From assembly GCF_003970675.1 (NCBI RefSeq), contig NZ_CP034563.1, forward strand, positions 124,001-188,000: a stretch of DNA of 64,000 nucleotides. The letters run 5' to 3'. The notes under the pieces were generated by a model that had not been told where the DNA came from, ran no database searches, and saw nothing but the letters and a program-made list of their open reading frames with translations. Origin of the DNA: Flammeovirga pectinis. Its GTDB lineage: Bacteria > Bacteroidota > Bacteroidia > Cytophagales > Flammeovirgaceae. Positions 9,046-17,811 of the stretch are shown here, in pieces (position 1 is the stretch's first letter; each line of letters starts with the position of its first letter). The translations under genes were made by a program, and so were the position numbers.

Positions 9046-9432
9046 TTATTCCCACCATTTCTCATTTTCAGCTTTTTGTGCCTCTTCAATATTCATATGT
9101 TCTGGACTGGCTCCATTTGCAATTTTAAGTCCAATCCAGCCATTTGATACATATTTGTCACAAGGACTAAATCTTGCTGCTCCACAATCAAATCCTGTTA
9201 CATTTGGAACTCTATAGTCTCCCCAATTACAGTTTTTGGAAGTCCCTGTGGAATAACTAGTCCAAGTACCAACAAATTGATTATTGGTCATATCATCCGC
9301 GCTACTTCTCAAATCATTGTATGTTAATGTATCATTGTTTATATAGAAATCAGTCGCTGAAATTCCTTGAAAAATACCAGTATGTTTCTCATTTGAATTT
9401 TCGGTCAATATGTAATCACTGTATATATTAAT
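9046..9432 (-). pseudogene. 3' part of a cassette gene cut by an IS21 element
   Basis: The open frame runs from inside the IS21 end (TAG) through NIYSDYILTENSNEKHTGIF to the C-terminus EEAQKAENEKWWE at 9046. It has no credible start codon. A cysteine-bearing segment (NCNWGDYRVPN, FDCGAARFSPCDKYVSNGW) is distinctive, but I cannot name the family. Together with 11899-12336 it lies in one cassette. Joining the two flanks across one TTAAT repeat leaves a one-base frame offset, so the original was either one gene already frameshifted or two overlapping genes. Confidence 0.6.
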
Positions 9433-9493
9433 CGAAAACTACACCACTTATTACTTCAAAAGTGCAGCACTTTCAAACCAAAAATAATGGCTT

Positions 9494-10261
9494 TTATTCA
9501 GTATTTGCAAGTAAATTTTCTTTTGTTTTTTTCATTCTGTAGGATTCTCCATTCATGTTGATATAAATTGATTGGTGATTTAACCTGTCTACCATTGCAG
9601 CCGTTAATACTTTATCATGAAAAATTTCAGTCCATCTATCGAAGCCTAAATTTGTAGTAATGATGGTTGATTTATTATCTGTTCTGATAGAAAGTAATGA
9701 AAATAACATTTCTGCCGAAGCCTTATCGAAGGAGATATATCCAAATTCATCACAGATGACAAGGTCATATTTTTCGAATCTATTTTCAAAAACTGTTTGA
9801 CTTCTACTTTCTTTAGCTTCTCTGAGCTGAGTGACTAATCTTGGCACAGAAGTGAAAAGAACAGAGTAGCCTTCCATGCATGCTTTTACGCCTAACCCTA
9901 TTGCCATATGCGTCTTTCCAGTACCAGGATTACCCGCTAAAATTACATTCTGCTTTTCTTCTAAAAAAGAAAGTTCATTTAACAAGGGTAATTTGGCTTG
10001 AGCATCTTGGGGTAAGTCATTTAGCACAAGATCATGGAGGTATTTCATGGAAGGAAAATGAGCTCTTTTGAGTCGTTCCTTATGTCTTCTTTCAATTCGA
10101 TGATGATACTCTAACTCTAACAGCTCTAATAAAAAATCTTCGTATGTTTTATTTTCAATAATAGCTTGCTTCGCTATTTTCGAAAACTCTTTATTGATAA
10201 TAGACAACCGTAAATCTTTAGTCAGTAATGCGATACGGTCTTTGTGATGTATTGATTTCAT
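9494..10261 (-). CDS. istB: IS21 transposition helper ATPase IstB, 255 aa
   Basis: This AAA+ ATPase assists IstA in target capture. The Walker A motif GNPGTGKTHMA is near residues 110-120, Walker B is in YDLVICDEFGYI near 170, and a sensor-type segment STIITTNLGFDRW follows. Length (255 aa) is standard for IstB. It lies 9 bp downstream of istA, so the two are co-transcribed on the minus strand. Confidence 0.95.
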   Translation of the reverse strand: MKSIHHKDRIALLTKDLRLSIINKEFSKIAKQAIIENKTYEDFLLELLELEYHHRIERRHKERLKRAHFPSMKYLHDLVLNDLPQDAQAKLPLLNELSFLEEKQNVILAGNPGTGKTHMAIGLGVKACMEGYSVLFTSVPRLVTQLREAKESRSQTVFENRFEKYDLVICDEFGYISFDKASAEMLFSLLSIRTDNKSTIITTNLGFDRWTEIFHDKVLTAAMVDRLNHQSIYINMNGESYRMKKTKENLLANTE

Positions 10262-10270
10262 CTTTTTATT

Positions 10271-11809
10271 TTAGTTTTGTAATGAAGAAGTATTCATTTG
10301 AGAATGTGCTAATAATAGCCGTTCACTATACTGTTCTATTTCATCCTCTTTAGAAGTGACAGCAGATGGGGTTTCTGCACTATAAAGCATTTGTAAAAGA
10401 GCATAATCGATTTTACTTTGAGGTGCTTTCTGCTGGTAAAACTCTATTTTCTCTTCCAACTCTTTAATGCTAATCTTCTCTGTACGCATCCATTGGAGTA
10501 CTTGTATGTATTCCTTTTCATTTCCTTTAAAAAACTGATGATAAAGTGTTTTAAAACCTGTTTGTACTTGTTGTAATGCACTTGAGTGAGCCAAAGCCCC
10601 TGGTTTTTTAGAGAAGGTATTCAAGTAGTCATAAATATCAATATACCATTGATTTTTAGTGTGATGCCTCATTTTAGTGACAATGATTTGCTCTTTGTCA
10701 TCTAAAACATGAAATCTTGACGTTTCTATTTTTAAAGTGACGTACTTTCTTTTTAGCTTTTCGGGAATGGAATAATGATTACTATCCAAATAAACACAAT
10801 GGTATTTATTGATCGCTAACTTCTTTAAAATAGCAGTTTGGTAAGCTGTTACAGGAACTGATCGCATATAGTTTAGTTCTTCTTTTAAGAGAACTTCTGC
10901 TACTTCTTTTTGTGCTTTAGGGGGCTTATTATTAAGTAGAATAAGTTGTTGTTCTAAATGGAGATTCGCCTTCTCTAAATCATCAAATTTTGTTGACAGA
11001 CTAAACGATTTTCTACGGATATACTCAACACTACGTTCTACATTTCCTTTTTCATTACCACTATAAGCATTACAAAAGCGATATTGAAACTGATAATAAG
11101 CAGATAGTTTCAAGAGCTCATCTGTGGCAATTTTCTCTTTAGGATTATAGGAATATTTCTTAACAGCAACTCTCATATTATCGTAAACAATTTCTTTCGG
11201 AACACCTCCAATATGATAAAGAAACAGATTATGACTTTCTAGAAAGCTCTGCATATCCTGACGGTAGAATAAGTAAGCCCAACGGTAATTGCTATACTTA
11301 TTCGTAAATACAGCCATCTGTAGCCTTCTTTCCTGCCCACCTAGTTCAAGACGAACTTCACCCCAATCAAACTCAATATTTTCTCCTGCCTGATAAGACT
11401 GTTTAAGGTAGATTTTCTGGTGGTTGGATTGCTCTTGTTTACGAACATAATTACAAACAGTAGTATACCCAATGAGGTGCCCTTTTTGCTGTAAATACTC
11501 ATAAATGTCATGCTTATTCATGAGTTGTTTAGAACGCCCTTTCTGTCTATTCTCTTTGTTTCTATTCAAACAATCTGCAATATCTTCAACTACTTCTACT
11601 GTTAATCTTTTCTTGGGACGAGAGGTGATTTCCCGATATTGAGGAGCACTTAATATATTGGTTCCTGATTGTTGAAGAACTTCATGTTCATCAATATATT
11701 TTTTGACTGTTCTAAAGTTAAGACCCAGCTCACGAGCTAAGCTTCTTTTTGATTTTCCATTGGTGTAGTAACCTACGATTACTGCAGCTTTTTTATTCAT
11801 ACTAATCAC
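10271..11809 (-). CDS. istA: IS21 transposase IstA, 512 aa
   Basis: The N-terminal helix-turn-helix (KAAVIVGYYTNGKSKRSLARELGLNFRTVKKYI) is followed by a retroviral-type integrase core. The DDE residues are visible in EFDWGEVRLEL, KEIVYDNMRVAV and NEKGNVERSVEYIRRK. A C-terminal Mu-type beta-barrel region (YHCVYLDSNHYSIPEKLKRKYVTL) follows. Intact and of normal length. The start MNKKAA (codon 4) is an equally possible initiator. Confidence 0.95.
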   Translation of the reverse strand: MISMNKKAAVIVGYYTNGKSKRSLARELGLNFRTVKKYIDEHEVLQQSGTNILSAPQYREITSRPKKRLTVEVVEDIADCLNRNKENRQKGRSKQLMNKHDIYEYLQQKGHLIGYTTVCNYVRKQEQSNHQKIYLKQSYQAGENIEFDWGEVRLELGGQERRLQMAVFTNKYSNYRWAYLFYRQDMQSFLESHNLFLYHIGGVPKEIVYDNMRVAVKKYSYNPKEKIATDELLKLSAYYQFQYRFCNAYSGNEKGNVERSVEYIRRKSFSLSTKFDDLEKANLHLEQQLILLNNKPPKAQKEVAEVLLKEELNYMRSVPVTAYQTAILKKLAINKYHCVYLDSNHYSIPEKLKRKYVTLKIETSRFHVLDDKEQIIVTKMRHHTKNQWYIDIYDYLNTFSKKPGALAHSSALQQVQTGFKTLYHQFFKGNEKEYIQVLQWMRTEKISIKELEEKIEFYQQKAPQSKIDYALLQMLYSAETPSAVTSKEDEIEQYSERLLLAHSQMNTSSLQN

Positions 11810-11898
11810 ATTTAAGTATCTACAAAAAGTAAATACTATTCAAATTTAATTTCGATTAGTGCTGCACTTTTTAAGTAATAGGGTGTTGCAGTTTTGGG

Positions 11899-12336
11899 TT
11901 AATACTTACAATCACAAAACAATACACCAATCTTTTCTGGTTTTACTTTGCTACGATACGGCATATCATAAATTCCATCAGGATAAAGTCTAATCGTTTT
12001 GATTTCGATTACTCCCGTAAATCCGCACACATTAGATTTAACTCTCGTTTTTCCGTATACGTAATACTTTTCAGGATTATTGATGTCCTTATTTATTGAA
12101 ATCCATTTAATTTGAATTCTTTGCATTTTGTCTCCTATTATCCCAAAAATTTCAGTTGAAGAAGTTTTTAAAAACAGTTCTGAAAAATCATATCCAATCA
12201 ATTCCGATTTTGATTCTTTACTATCCAATCCATAATTTGAAATAAAGTCATTGTACCATTGATTTGGACTTCTATTTTCTTGTCCGATTACTTGGCCACA
12301 AAAAACTGTTAATGCTATTATAAATATTTTTCTCAT
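11899..12336 (-). CDS. Secreted hypothetical protein, first gene of array A (5' piece of IS21-split cassette)
   Basis: I start it at the ATG of MRKIFIIALTVFCGQVIGQENR (12336), a clean signal peptide. The longer TTG-initiated frame to 12387 runs through the GCAGCCAAC box at the attI junction and is unlikely. The mature part (NQWYNDFISNYGLDSKESK...IGVLFCDCKY) is about 127 aa and unknown. Its TAA stop falls within the TTAAT target duplication of the IS21. It is the attI-proximal cassette gene of array A, the best-expressed position in an integron. It may be the N-terminal piece of a longer protein continued at 9432-9046. Confidence 0.6.
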   Translation of the reverse strand: MRKIFIIALTVFCGQVIGQENRSPNQWYNDFISNYGLDSKESKSELIGYDFSELFLKTSSTEIFGIIGDKMQRIQIKWISINKDINNPEKYYVYGKTRVKSNVCGFTGVIEIKTIRLYPDGIYDMPYRSKVKPEKIGVLFCDCKY

Positions 12337-12382
12337 AATCAAATGCTTATTTTTTGCAATACGGTTCTTTAAACTTGCAGCC

Positions 12383-12613
12383 AACAATATACAAACATAT
12401 TACCGTTTATATTTTTTGCGTTTATTTTTATTTTATTTCTTTGAATAAGGCGATAAATCCAAGTTTGCATTGATACCTTACAATAAAAGTTGTAGGATAT
12501 TTTTTTTGCACATTATATTTTTTGCGTTTATCCAATTGTTAACACACTACTATTAATGGAGATATAAGTTTGCTTTGTTTTAGTTTTAGTCGCCAGAAAG
12601 AAGAAGTTCATTA
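12383..12613. other. attI-like site A (end of cassette array)
   Basis: About 230 bp here and at 28976-29205 are nearly identical, and the match begins exactly at the AAC (complement of GTT) of the cassette box and stops being shared to its left. It contains two 18-bp direct repeats TATATTTTTTGCGTTTAT (12408-12425, 12514-12531) rather than a hairpin. This fits an integron attI with integrase-binding direct repeats. On the minus strand TATGTTTG, a TAnnTTTG-type Bacteroidota -7 box, sits about 10 bp before the GTT and could be the cassette promoter. Function is inferred; the shared boundary is seen. Confidence 0.65.
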
Positions 12614-12922
12614 ACCTTACGTAAGGTCTTAATAAAGTAATTGAATTACAAGTCTTACACGTCAATTAACAAACATTATTACATAACCTTCTACCCACTG
12701 TTATCATAAAAATTAAAACACTTCAATCGGTTACTAAAAAATAAATTTTCAAAACCTATTCGTGAGCAAATGCAATTCTTCTCCATCCTCAACTCAAAAT
12801 GAAAACAAAGCAGTCGGCTTAGAAAATTTGGACATAAAAAAATCCCTTAAAGAGACGTAGACTATAAAAACAGAGAGACAGTTGAGGGAGATTTTTGGTG
12901 TAAAGAAGCAAATAAGAAAGGG
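12614..12922. repeat. Conserved downstream segment of the HTH module, copy 1
   Basis: This gene-free stretch recurs at about 14570-14848 and 29206-29513. Shared landmarks include CACTGTTATCATAAAAATT, ACACTTCAATCGGTTACT, TCGTGAGCAAATGCAATT and CTCAACTCAAAATGAAAAC. Here the terminator hairpin seen in the other copies (ATCCCT...AGGGAT) has decayed to AAATCCCTTAAAGAGACG. No open frame of note lies within it. Confidence 0.7.
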
Positions 12923-13350
12923 TTAGACGCACTTCTTCTGTTCCATTGCTGTTGATGGATTCTTCCAGAGTGTAAATGTTGTTTGGTTTTTGATTAAGGC
13001 ACGCATCCAATAATATTTTGGGGTGGATGCTGATCTTTGTTCTTTTTGGAATTTTATATGTTCCAGCCATAGGTCGAAAAGTTCCCAATCGTTGATGTAA
13101 TGGAAATACTTTTTACCGAGACGGTAAGCATATCTTTTGGGAACGTCGAAATCGTTTTTCCTCCTGTTGGGTAATTTTAGTTTATAATACTGATCTGAAT
13201 ACCAATAGATAAATCTTCTTTGGGCGTAGAGTTGGTAATTGTCTTTTCTTCTAGGGTGATGCTGAAAGGGGTTCTTTTTCTTAGACCCTGCGTACTTTTT
13301 TCTGGCTAAGTATAATTTTTGGGCATAGTCGGCATTGTACTTTTTAGTTT
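12923..13350 (-). pseudogene. HTH-module gene, N-terminally truncated copy
   Basis: The minus strand encodes the C-terminal ~140 residues of the IS30-type-HTH protein family seen at 14849-15421 and 29514-30083: TKKYNADYAQKLYLARKKYA, then KNPFQHHPRRKDNYQLYAQRRF, ending KNPSTAMEQKKCV. The start and HTH (about 50 residues) are missing because sequence from 13351 onward belongs to an unrelated lipoprotein gene. It is closer to the 29514 copy than to the neighbouring 14849 copy, which indicates recombination between modules. Confidence 0.8.
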
Positions 13351-14349
13351 CTACTTTGTTGATATATATTCAAAATTTCCATTAGGCGGAATTGTTAACA
13401 ATTTTCTTTTATTCAAAATATTTGTTGTGTTTGTATAAATAAAATGATACCACCAAATAAAAAACTCATCAAATGTAATCTCTTTGTCGTAATTCATTTG
13501 GGTATATACTTTTTCAAAATAAGTTTGATTATTTTCTAGAATGCTTAATAATTTTGGTAAATATTGATTTGCTATATCAGAAAAAATATCATAGTCTTTT
13601 TCATTAATAACAACATCACAATTTTTTATCAATTCATCAAGTTTATTAAAATCTACCAAAGTTTGTCTATTTCCATAAATATTGTAAGAAATCGTATCAT
13701 TGGAATCCATCATATTACCATAAATTCCAAAAACATCTTGAGAAGTATTTTTATTTTCCATTATGCTGTAATAGTAGTGTTTTCCATTTCTAAAAGGGCG
13801 CTGTTTCTTTTTCAAAAATTTCCTTTCTACATTTTCAATTTGCCAAGAATCTAGTAATACATCGCTTAATATTAAAAAGGACATTTCTTTAAAATCAAGT
13901 TTATTAGAAATATCCGTTTTTAAATATTCTGTTTTAATTTCAGGAATTTCTTGTTCTATTGAGTTTGCTATTTGTTCAGATACTTTATTTGAAAACTCAT
14001 ACAACTGCAAGCCCTCTATATGCGAAGCAATAAAAATTGATGGATATAATTTGTTATTTCTTTTATTTACCCAATTTTTCTCAAGTAATAACTCTATTCT
14101 TTTATTAAGAATAGAGTCATTCCAATTTACTTTGTTTTTAAACGAGTTCGTAGGAATACCTTTATGAAGCGATATTAAGAATAAATCAACATTATCTTTA
14201 TAAGGGTTAAAATCAGGAAAATTATTCCCCCGAGAAATTAAACTGTGTTCCAAATGTGAATTGAGAATTGAGTTTAATTCTTGATTTTTTGTTTCGTTAT
14301 TACATGAAATTATTAAAATGATTATTAATAGAGATAATTTTGATTTCAT
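13351..14349 (-). CDS. Predicted lipoprotein, 332 aa, unknown function
   Basis: The lipoprotein signal MKSKLSLLIIILIISCNNE has its lipobox at residues 13-16 (IISC). The rest is a soluble, mainly helical protein (NSFKNKVNWNDSILNKRIELL, SEQIANSIEQEIPEIKTEYLKTD, KITFDEFFIWWYHFIYTN near the C-terminus). No family recognised. The last codons merge with the truncated HTH gene: the stop lies exactly where homology to the HTH family ends. The gene therefore appears to be an insertion between two copies of the module, and its original C-terminus may be altered. Confidence 0.7.
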   Translation of the reverse strand: MKSKLSLLIIILIISCNNETKNQELNSILNSHLEHSLISRGNNFPDFNPYKDNVDLFLISLHKGIPTNSFKNKVNWNDSILNKRIELLLEKNWVNKRNNKLYPSIFIASHIEGLQLYEFSNKVSEQIANSIEQEIPEIKTEYLKTDISNKLDFKEMSFLILSDVLLDSWQIENVERKFLKKKQRPFRNGKHYYYSIMENKNTSQDVFGIYGNMMDSNDTISYNIYGNRQTLVDFNKLDELIKNCDVVINEKDYDIFSDIANQYLPKLLSILENNQTYFEKVYTQMNYDKEITFDEFFIWWYHFIYTNTTNILNKRKLLTIPPNGNFEYISTK

Positions 14350-14569
14350 TATTTTGATTTCTTAAGTCAATTTGAGTTTACTAGTTTAAGACATTTAATA
14401 AACTACATTGTCATAGTTTTGGAATAGAGTGGTATTGTCATATATAAATTTTCAAAAAAATCTTCTTTTTCCCTCCCCAAAAAATAGTTTGCTGTCAGAT
14501 AGTTGAATTGTTCTTACAATTTAATTTTAAAATCATCACTAAACAATCAAAAAATTACATAAGGTATTT

Positions 14570-14848
14570 CGAATACCAAATCTCACACGTCAATTAACAA
14601 ACATTACCACTTGCTATTCTATCCACTGTTATCATAAAAATTTAAACACTTCAATCGGTTACTAAAAAATAATTTTCAAAACCAATTCGTGAGCAAATGC
14701 AATTATTTTCCATCCTCAACTCAAAATGAAAACAAAACAGTCCATCAAGAAAATTTAGACATAAAAAAATCCCTTAGAGGGATATCAATTTCAAAAAGTT
14801 GTAAGAAGTGAGGGAGATTTTTGGTGTAAAGAAGCAAATAAGAAAGCG
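14570..14848. repeat. Conserved downstream segment of the HTH module, copy 2
   Basis: Homologous to 12640-12922 and 29206-29513, with blocks such as CACACGTCAATTAACAAACA and TTCGTGAGCAAATGCAATTA. It holds the terminator of the HTH gene near its right end. The stretch 14350-14569 to its left shows no gene or recognisable site. Confidence 0.7.
14769..14783 (-). terminator. Rho-independent terminator of HTH gene
   Basis: ATCCCT-TAG-AGGGAT hairpin followed on the minus strand by seven T. It lies 66 bp after the stop of the 14849-15421 gene. Confidence 0.8.
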
Positions 14849-15421
14849 TTAAACGCACTTCTTCTGTTCCATTGCTGTTGATGGATTCTTCCAGAGTGTA
14901 AATGTTGTTTGGTTTTTGATTAAGGCACGCATCCAATAATATTTTGGGATGGATGCTGATCTTTGTTCTTTTTGGAATTTTATATGTTCCAGCCATAGGT
15001 CGAAAAGTTCCCAATCATCATGAAACGTTACATCCTTTATTCCTAGACGAAAAGCATACATTTTTGGGAATGGGGTAAACTTAAATCTGCTAGAATTAAA
15101 TTTCACTTTATAATGTCTGTCAGAATACCACAGTAAAAACCTTCTTTCTGTGTGTAACTCGTAATCATTTTTTCTTATTGGGTTTGGGTAAAGAGGTCTT
15201 GTTTTTATACTTCCACCTGATAACTTCTTACGGGCTAAGTATAATTTATGGGCATAGTCTGCATTGTATTTTTTAGTTAGTGGGTGGGTATTACGTTTTA
15301 GTTCACGATAAATAGTTGAAGGAGATACTTCTAGTCCTTCTGCTATTTCGGGAACACTAAATATTTTTTCTTTTATCAGTCGTTGGATGACTTTTCTATG
15401 GTAGAGTTGAAGGTTTTTCAT
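14849..15421 (-). CDS. IS30-type helix-turn-helix protein, 190 aa
   Basis: Residues 1-45 (LYHRKVIQRLIKEKIFSVPEIAEGLEVSPSTIYRELKRN) are an HTH_38-type domain, and KKYNADYAHKLYLARKK resembles the segment after the HTH in IS30 transposases. The catalytic DDE core of IS30 is absent. Instead there is an aromatic C-terminal domain (ELHTERRFLLWYSDRHYKV, DDWELFDLWLEHIKFQKEQRSASIPKYYWMRALIKNQTTFTLWKNPSTAMEQKKCV) conserved in all three copies in this window. It is probably a DNA-binding regulator derived from a transposase. It lies downstream of, and possibly co-transcribed with, the 15587-16078 gene, next to an attI-like site. Confidence 0.75.
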   Translation of the reverse strand: MKNLQLYHRKVIQRLIKEKIFSVPEIAEGLEVSPSTIYRELKRNTHPLTKKYNADYAHKLYLARKKLSGGSIKTRPLYPNPIRKNDYELHTERRFLLWYSDRHYKVKFNSSRFKFTPFPKMYAFRLGIKDVTFHDDWELFDLWLEHIKFQKEQRSASIPKYYWMRALIKNQTTFTLWKNPSTAMEQKKCV

Positions 15422-15586
15422 ATTTGGAAAGGATTAAGTATGTCAAATAAAGAGTGTTATTAAGTGAACGCTCTTTATTTGACTACATTAAGAGATTCTA
15501 TTGTCCTAGATGTATCTAAAACTTACTTGGTTTATTTAATTGACATATAGAAATCTCTTATTTTTAAGAGCAATGATATAGCAATA

Positions 15587-16078
15587 TTATACTGTTACAG
15601 TTGCTGTAAATAATTCATAATCATTGACTGTCCAACCTTGTAGGTTAGCGTAATCAACCACTACTTTAATACTTTCAATTAGTTCATGCTTAAAAGCGAT
15701 TTCAATTGCAGTTTCAAAGCTATTTTCAATATAGCCATAACCACATTTAGCTTCGTATCTAATAAGTAATTCTCTTACTTTTACAAAGGCTTTGTCTCTT
15801 TCCAGTTGTGTTTTATCTTTCAGCGGTCCATTAGATTGAGTTGCTAACACTTCATCAAGATTAGAGATGTTATTTTGCAATAAAGTTATCTGACTTGACA
15901 ATAATTGACGTGTTGTTTCCCCTTTATCCGCAGCATATTCTCCTTTACTAGCTTCCATGCTATATTTCTTATGCTTCGCGTACATTTGATCTATAAAGTT
16001 CTGAGCTTCTTCTTGAGAGCTGACATAAATTGATACGTTTTGATCGTTAAGCGTATCGTTGAAATTAATCGTTTGCAT
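15587..16078 (-). CDS. Unknown 163-aa protein of the HTH module
   Basis: No family recognised. It begins MQTINFNDTLNDQNVSIYVSSQEEAQ, has a helical middle (residues 60-115, TTRQLLSSQITLLQNNISNLDEVL) that may form a coiled coil, and ends KVVVDYANLQGWTVNDYELFTATVTV. No signal peptide or membrane segment. A 56-aa version with the middle deleted sits at the same place in the second module (30109-30279). The two share the upstream sequence (TAAATACTTTTTATT and flanks) and a structured element further upstream. Always paired with the HTH gene, so a functional partner is likely. Confidence 0.65.
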   Translation of the reverse strand: MQTINFNDTLNDQNVSIYVSSQEEAQNFIDQMYAKHKKYSMEASKGEYAADKGETTRQLLSSQITLLQNNISNLDEVLATQSNGPLKDKTQLERDKAFVKVRELLIRYEAKCGYGYIENSFETAIEIAFKHELIESIKVVVDYANLQGWTVNDYELFTATVTV

Positions 16079-16427
16079 TTTGAGTACAATAGTTTTTTGT
16101 AAGTCTTAGATGAACAAATCTTGCAAAACTTTCTTTTATAATTCACAATTTAGATAGAAATATATTTCATTTTCTTTAATGGTAAATACTTTTTATTGAA
16201 AAAATAATAATATAGGCACAGTGTTTTATTATTTACAACATTCATTAAAAGTGAAGAGAAGAGATTGAAATTAGGGTTTTTGGGAAATGATTTTTAACGG
16301 ATACATATAAGGTATATCTTCTTAATTATTGTATTTGTAGCGGTTAGTTATTGTGGAAATTGGTGAAGTATATTTTTATTCTAAAGTCTGTTATCGTTAT
16401 AAATTGAAAACTATAATAATAATAAAG

Positions 16428-16461
16428 TTCGTAGTAACGCCTTACGGCTTGATACTACGAA
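16428..16461. terminator. Perfect hairpin, likely terminator or small repeat
   Basis: TTCGTAGTA and TACTACGAA form a 9-bp stem with an inner GCC/GGC pair. It stands alone between the DyP gene end (16718, minus) and the 163-aa gene. No strong T run follows on either strand, so a terminator role is uncertain. The rest of 16079-16717 holds only the structured element below. Confidence 0.4.
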
Positions 16462-16544
16462 CAGTATAGGCTAATTGTTCTCTTTAAAAATTACAACTCT
16501 ACAACTATTAGCGCTAATGATTCTTTTCCGAAAATAAGGCTAGA

Positions 16545-16608
16545 AGCCGAGAGACTTCTTCCATGTACTAATGCCAAGTGAAGCCTACCGGTTTAACACT
16601 TGGAACAG
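16545..16608. ncRNA. Repeated structured element, divergent copy
   Basis: The pattern is GAGAGACTTCTTCC, then a stem CCAAGTG/CACTTGG enclosing AAGCCTACCGGTTTAA. It aligns with the better conserved copies at 30511-30574 and 32341-32404 (AAGT-A-GCCTA-...-AACACTTG). The stem is kept by compensating changes (CACAAGT/ACTTGTG there, GCCAAGT/ACTTGGA here), which argues for RNA structure. Strand and role are unknown. Confidence 0.4.
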
Positions 16609-16717
16609 GAAAGAGAGTGAATATTTCTTCTCACGTTAAATCACTAATTTCTTTTGTTCGAAGAAAGTACAGAATTATAACGCCAGATATATATTAAAAT
16701 ACCGTAATCACCTTTGT

Positions 16718-17647
16718 TTAATTACTCATATTATCTAAGAAGCTTTTCGGTGGAATAAAATACAGTGTTCCTGTTTTTGCAGTTACAAAATCTAATAATT
16801 TATCGTGATGTCCATTTTCTCCTGGCTCTATCATTTGTTTTAGTGATATTTCGATAATGCTTGCCGATTTAGCAAAACCAATAAACATCGTTCCATGTTC
16901 CATTGCATTACCAAAAGGTCTATTTTGTCTTAACATTTTAATTTCTACCCCGTCAATCTCAACTTTAGATTTTACATTATGCGCATAGGGCTTTTTTTTA
17001 TCGTCTTCAATTTCAATATCATCCATTTTTGTTCTACCAATCACCCCCTCCTGATATTCGGTTGTCAATGAATCCCATTCTTCTTGTTTGTCAAAATATT
17101 GTTGTACAATAAGATAGCTTCCCCCAACATAAGGCTCTTGATCTATAATTACAGCCTTGGCTCTCTCATTACTTTTTGGGTTTTCTGTTCCATCCACAAA
17201 ATCAATTAAATCTCTATCATCCAGATATTTGTATCCTTGAATATCCTGAATTGCATTTGCTATTGGCTTAAATGTAGAAAGAATATATTTTGTTGCCTGA
17301 TAGTTTAAATCCATCCGCATAGATTTTACCATAAAAAAGATATCTCCAGGGGTTGAAGGAAAGTGTCTATCTCCAGACTTTAGCTCAATAAATGGGTGTA
17401 ATTCATTTGGCATTGGCTCATTTGGGAATAAAGAAGCCCACCCTTTAGATGAAAAACCAATGGTTATAGTCAATTGAGCAGTGGTATCTTTTTGGCCAAT
17501 AGATTTTGATATTTTTGAAAAATTATCAAATACGGCTAAAATTGTTTCTACTTCATATTTATCCTGCTTTAACTCTAAAGTCAAGTACTCTACAAATGGT
17601 GTAGGGTCTGAAAGTAACCCTTCTTGAGTTTTGCTTACTAAATTCAT
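16718..17647 (-). CDS. Dye-decolorising (DyP-type) heme peroxidase, 309 aa
   Basis: This heme peroxidase oxidises bulky substrates with hydrogen peroxide. The family GxxDG motif is present as FVDGTENP (catalytic D152). The proximal His is probably H223 in PYAHNVKSKV, and R240 in KMLRQNRPFGNA is the distal arginine region. No signal or Tat peptide, so cytoplasmic, like the YfeX-type (class P) branch. Length is typical. Monocistronic by appearance. Confidence 0.92.
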   Translation of the reverse strand: MNLVSKTQEGLLSDPTPFVEYLTLELKQDKYEVETILAVFDNFSKISKSIGQKDTTAQLTITIGFSSKGWASLFPNEPMPNELHPFIELKSGDRHFPSTPGDIFFMVKSMRMDLNYQATKYILSTFKPIANAIQDIQGYKYLDDRDLIDFVDGTENPKSNERAKAVIIDQEPYVGGSYLIVQQYFDKQEEWDSLTTEYQEGVIGRTKMDDIEIEDDKKKPYAHNVKSKVEIDGVEIKMLRQNRPFGNAMEHGTMFIGFAKSASIIEISLKQMIEPGENGHHDKLLDFVTAKTGTLYFIPPKSFLDNMSN

Positions 17648-17811
17648 CGTTATTTATTTAGAATTTTATTTATTACAAAATTACTTACAACGTTTAGTTA
17701 CCTCTAGAGTATTTGACGTCTATTTTGCTTTAGTTACAAAATAGGAAAATATTCGATTTTCATCACTATCTTTTTACCTGAGTTATGCACTACACCCATA
17801 ATAGCCTTTCG

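Larger units (their letters stand above)
9433..11898 (-). mobile_element. IS21-family insertion sequence
   Basis: The element contains istA and istB. Its ends are related inverted repeats: AAAACTACACCACTTATTAC at the left and, as complement at the right, AAAACTGCAACACCCTATTA, both continuing into AGTGCAGCAC. Likely 5-bp target duplications TTAAT lie at 9428-9432 and 11899-11903. The exact outer base is uncertain by 2-3 bp. It sits inside a cassette and separates two coding pieces. Confidence 0.85.

Noticed and set aside
12819-13088. 89-codon minus-strand frame (also at 14745-15014)
   Set aside because: It is another reading frame of the HTH-family gene; the true frame is conserved in three copies and this one follows passively.
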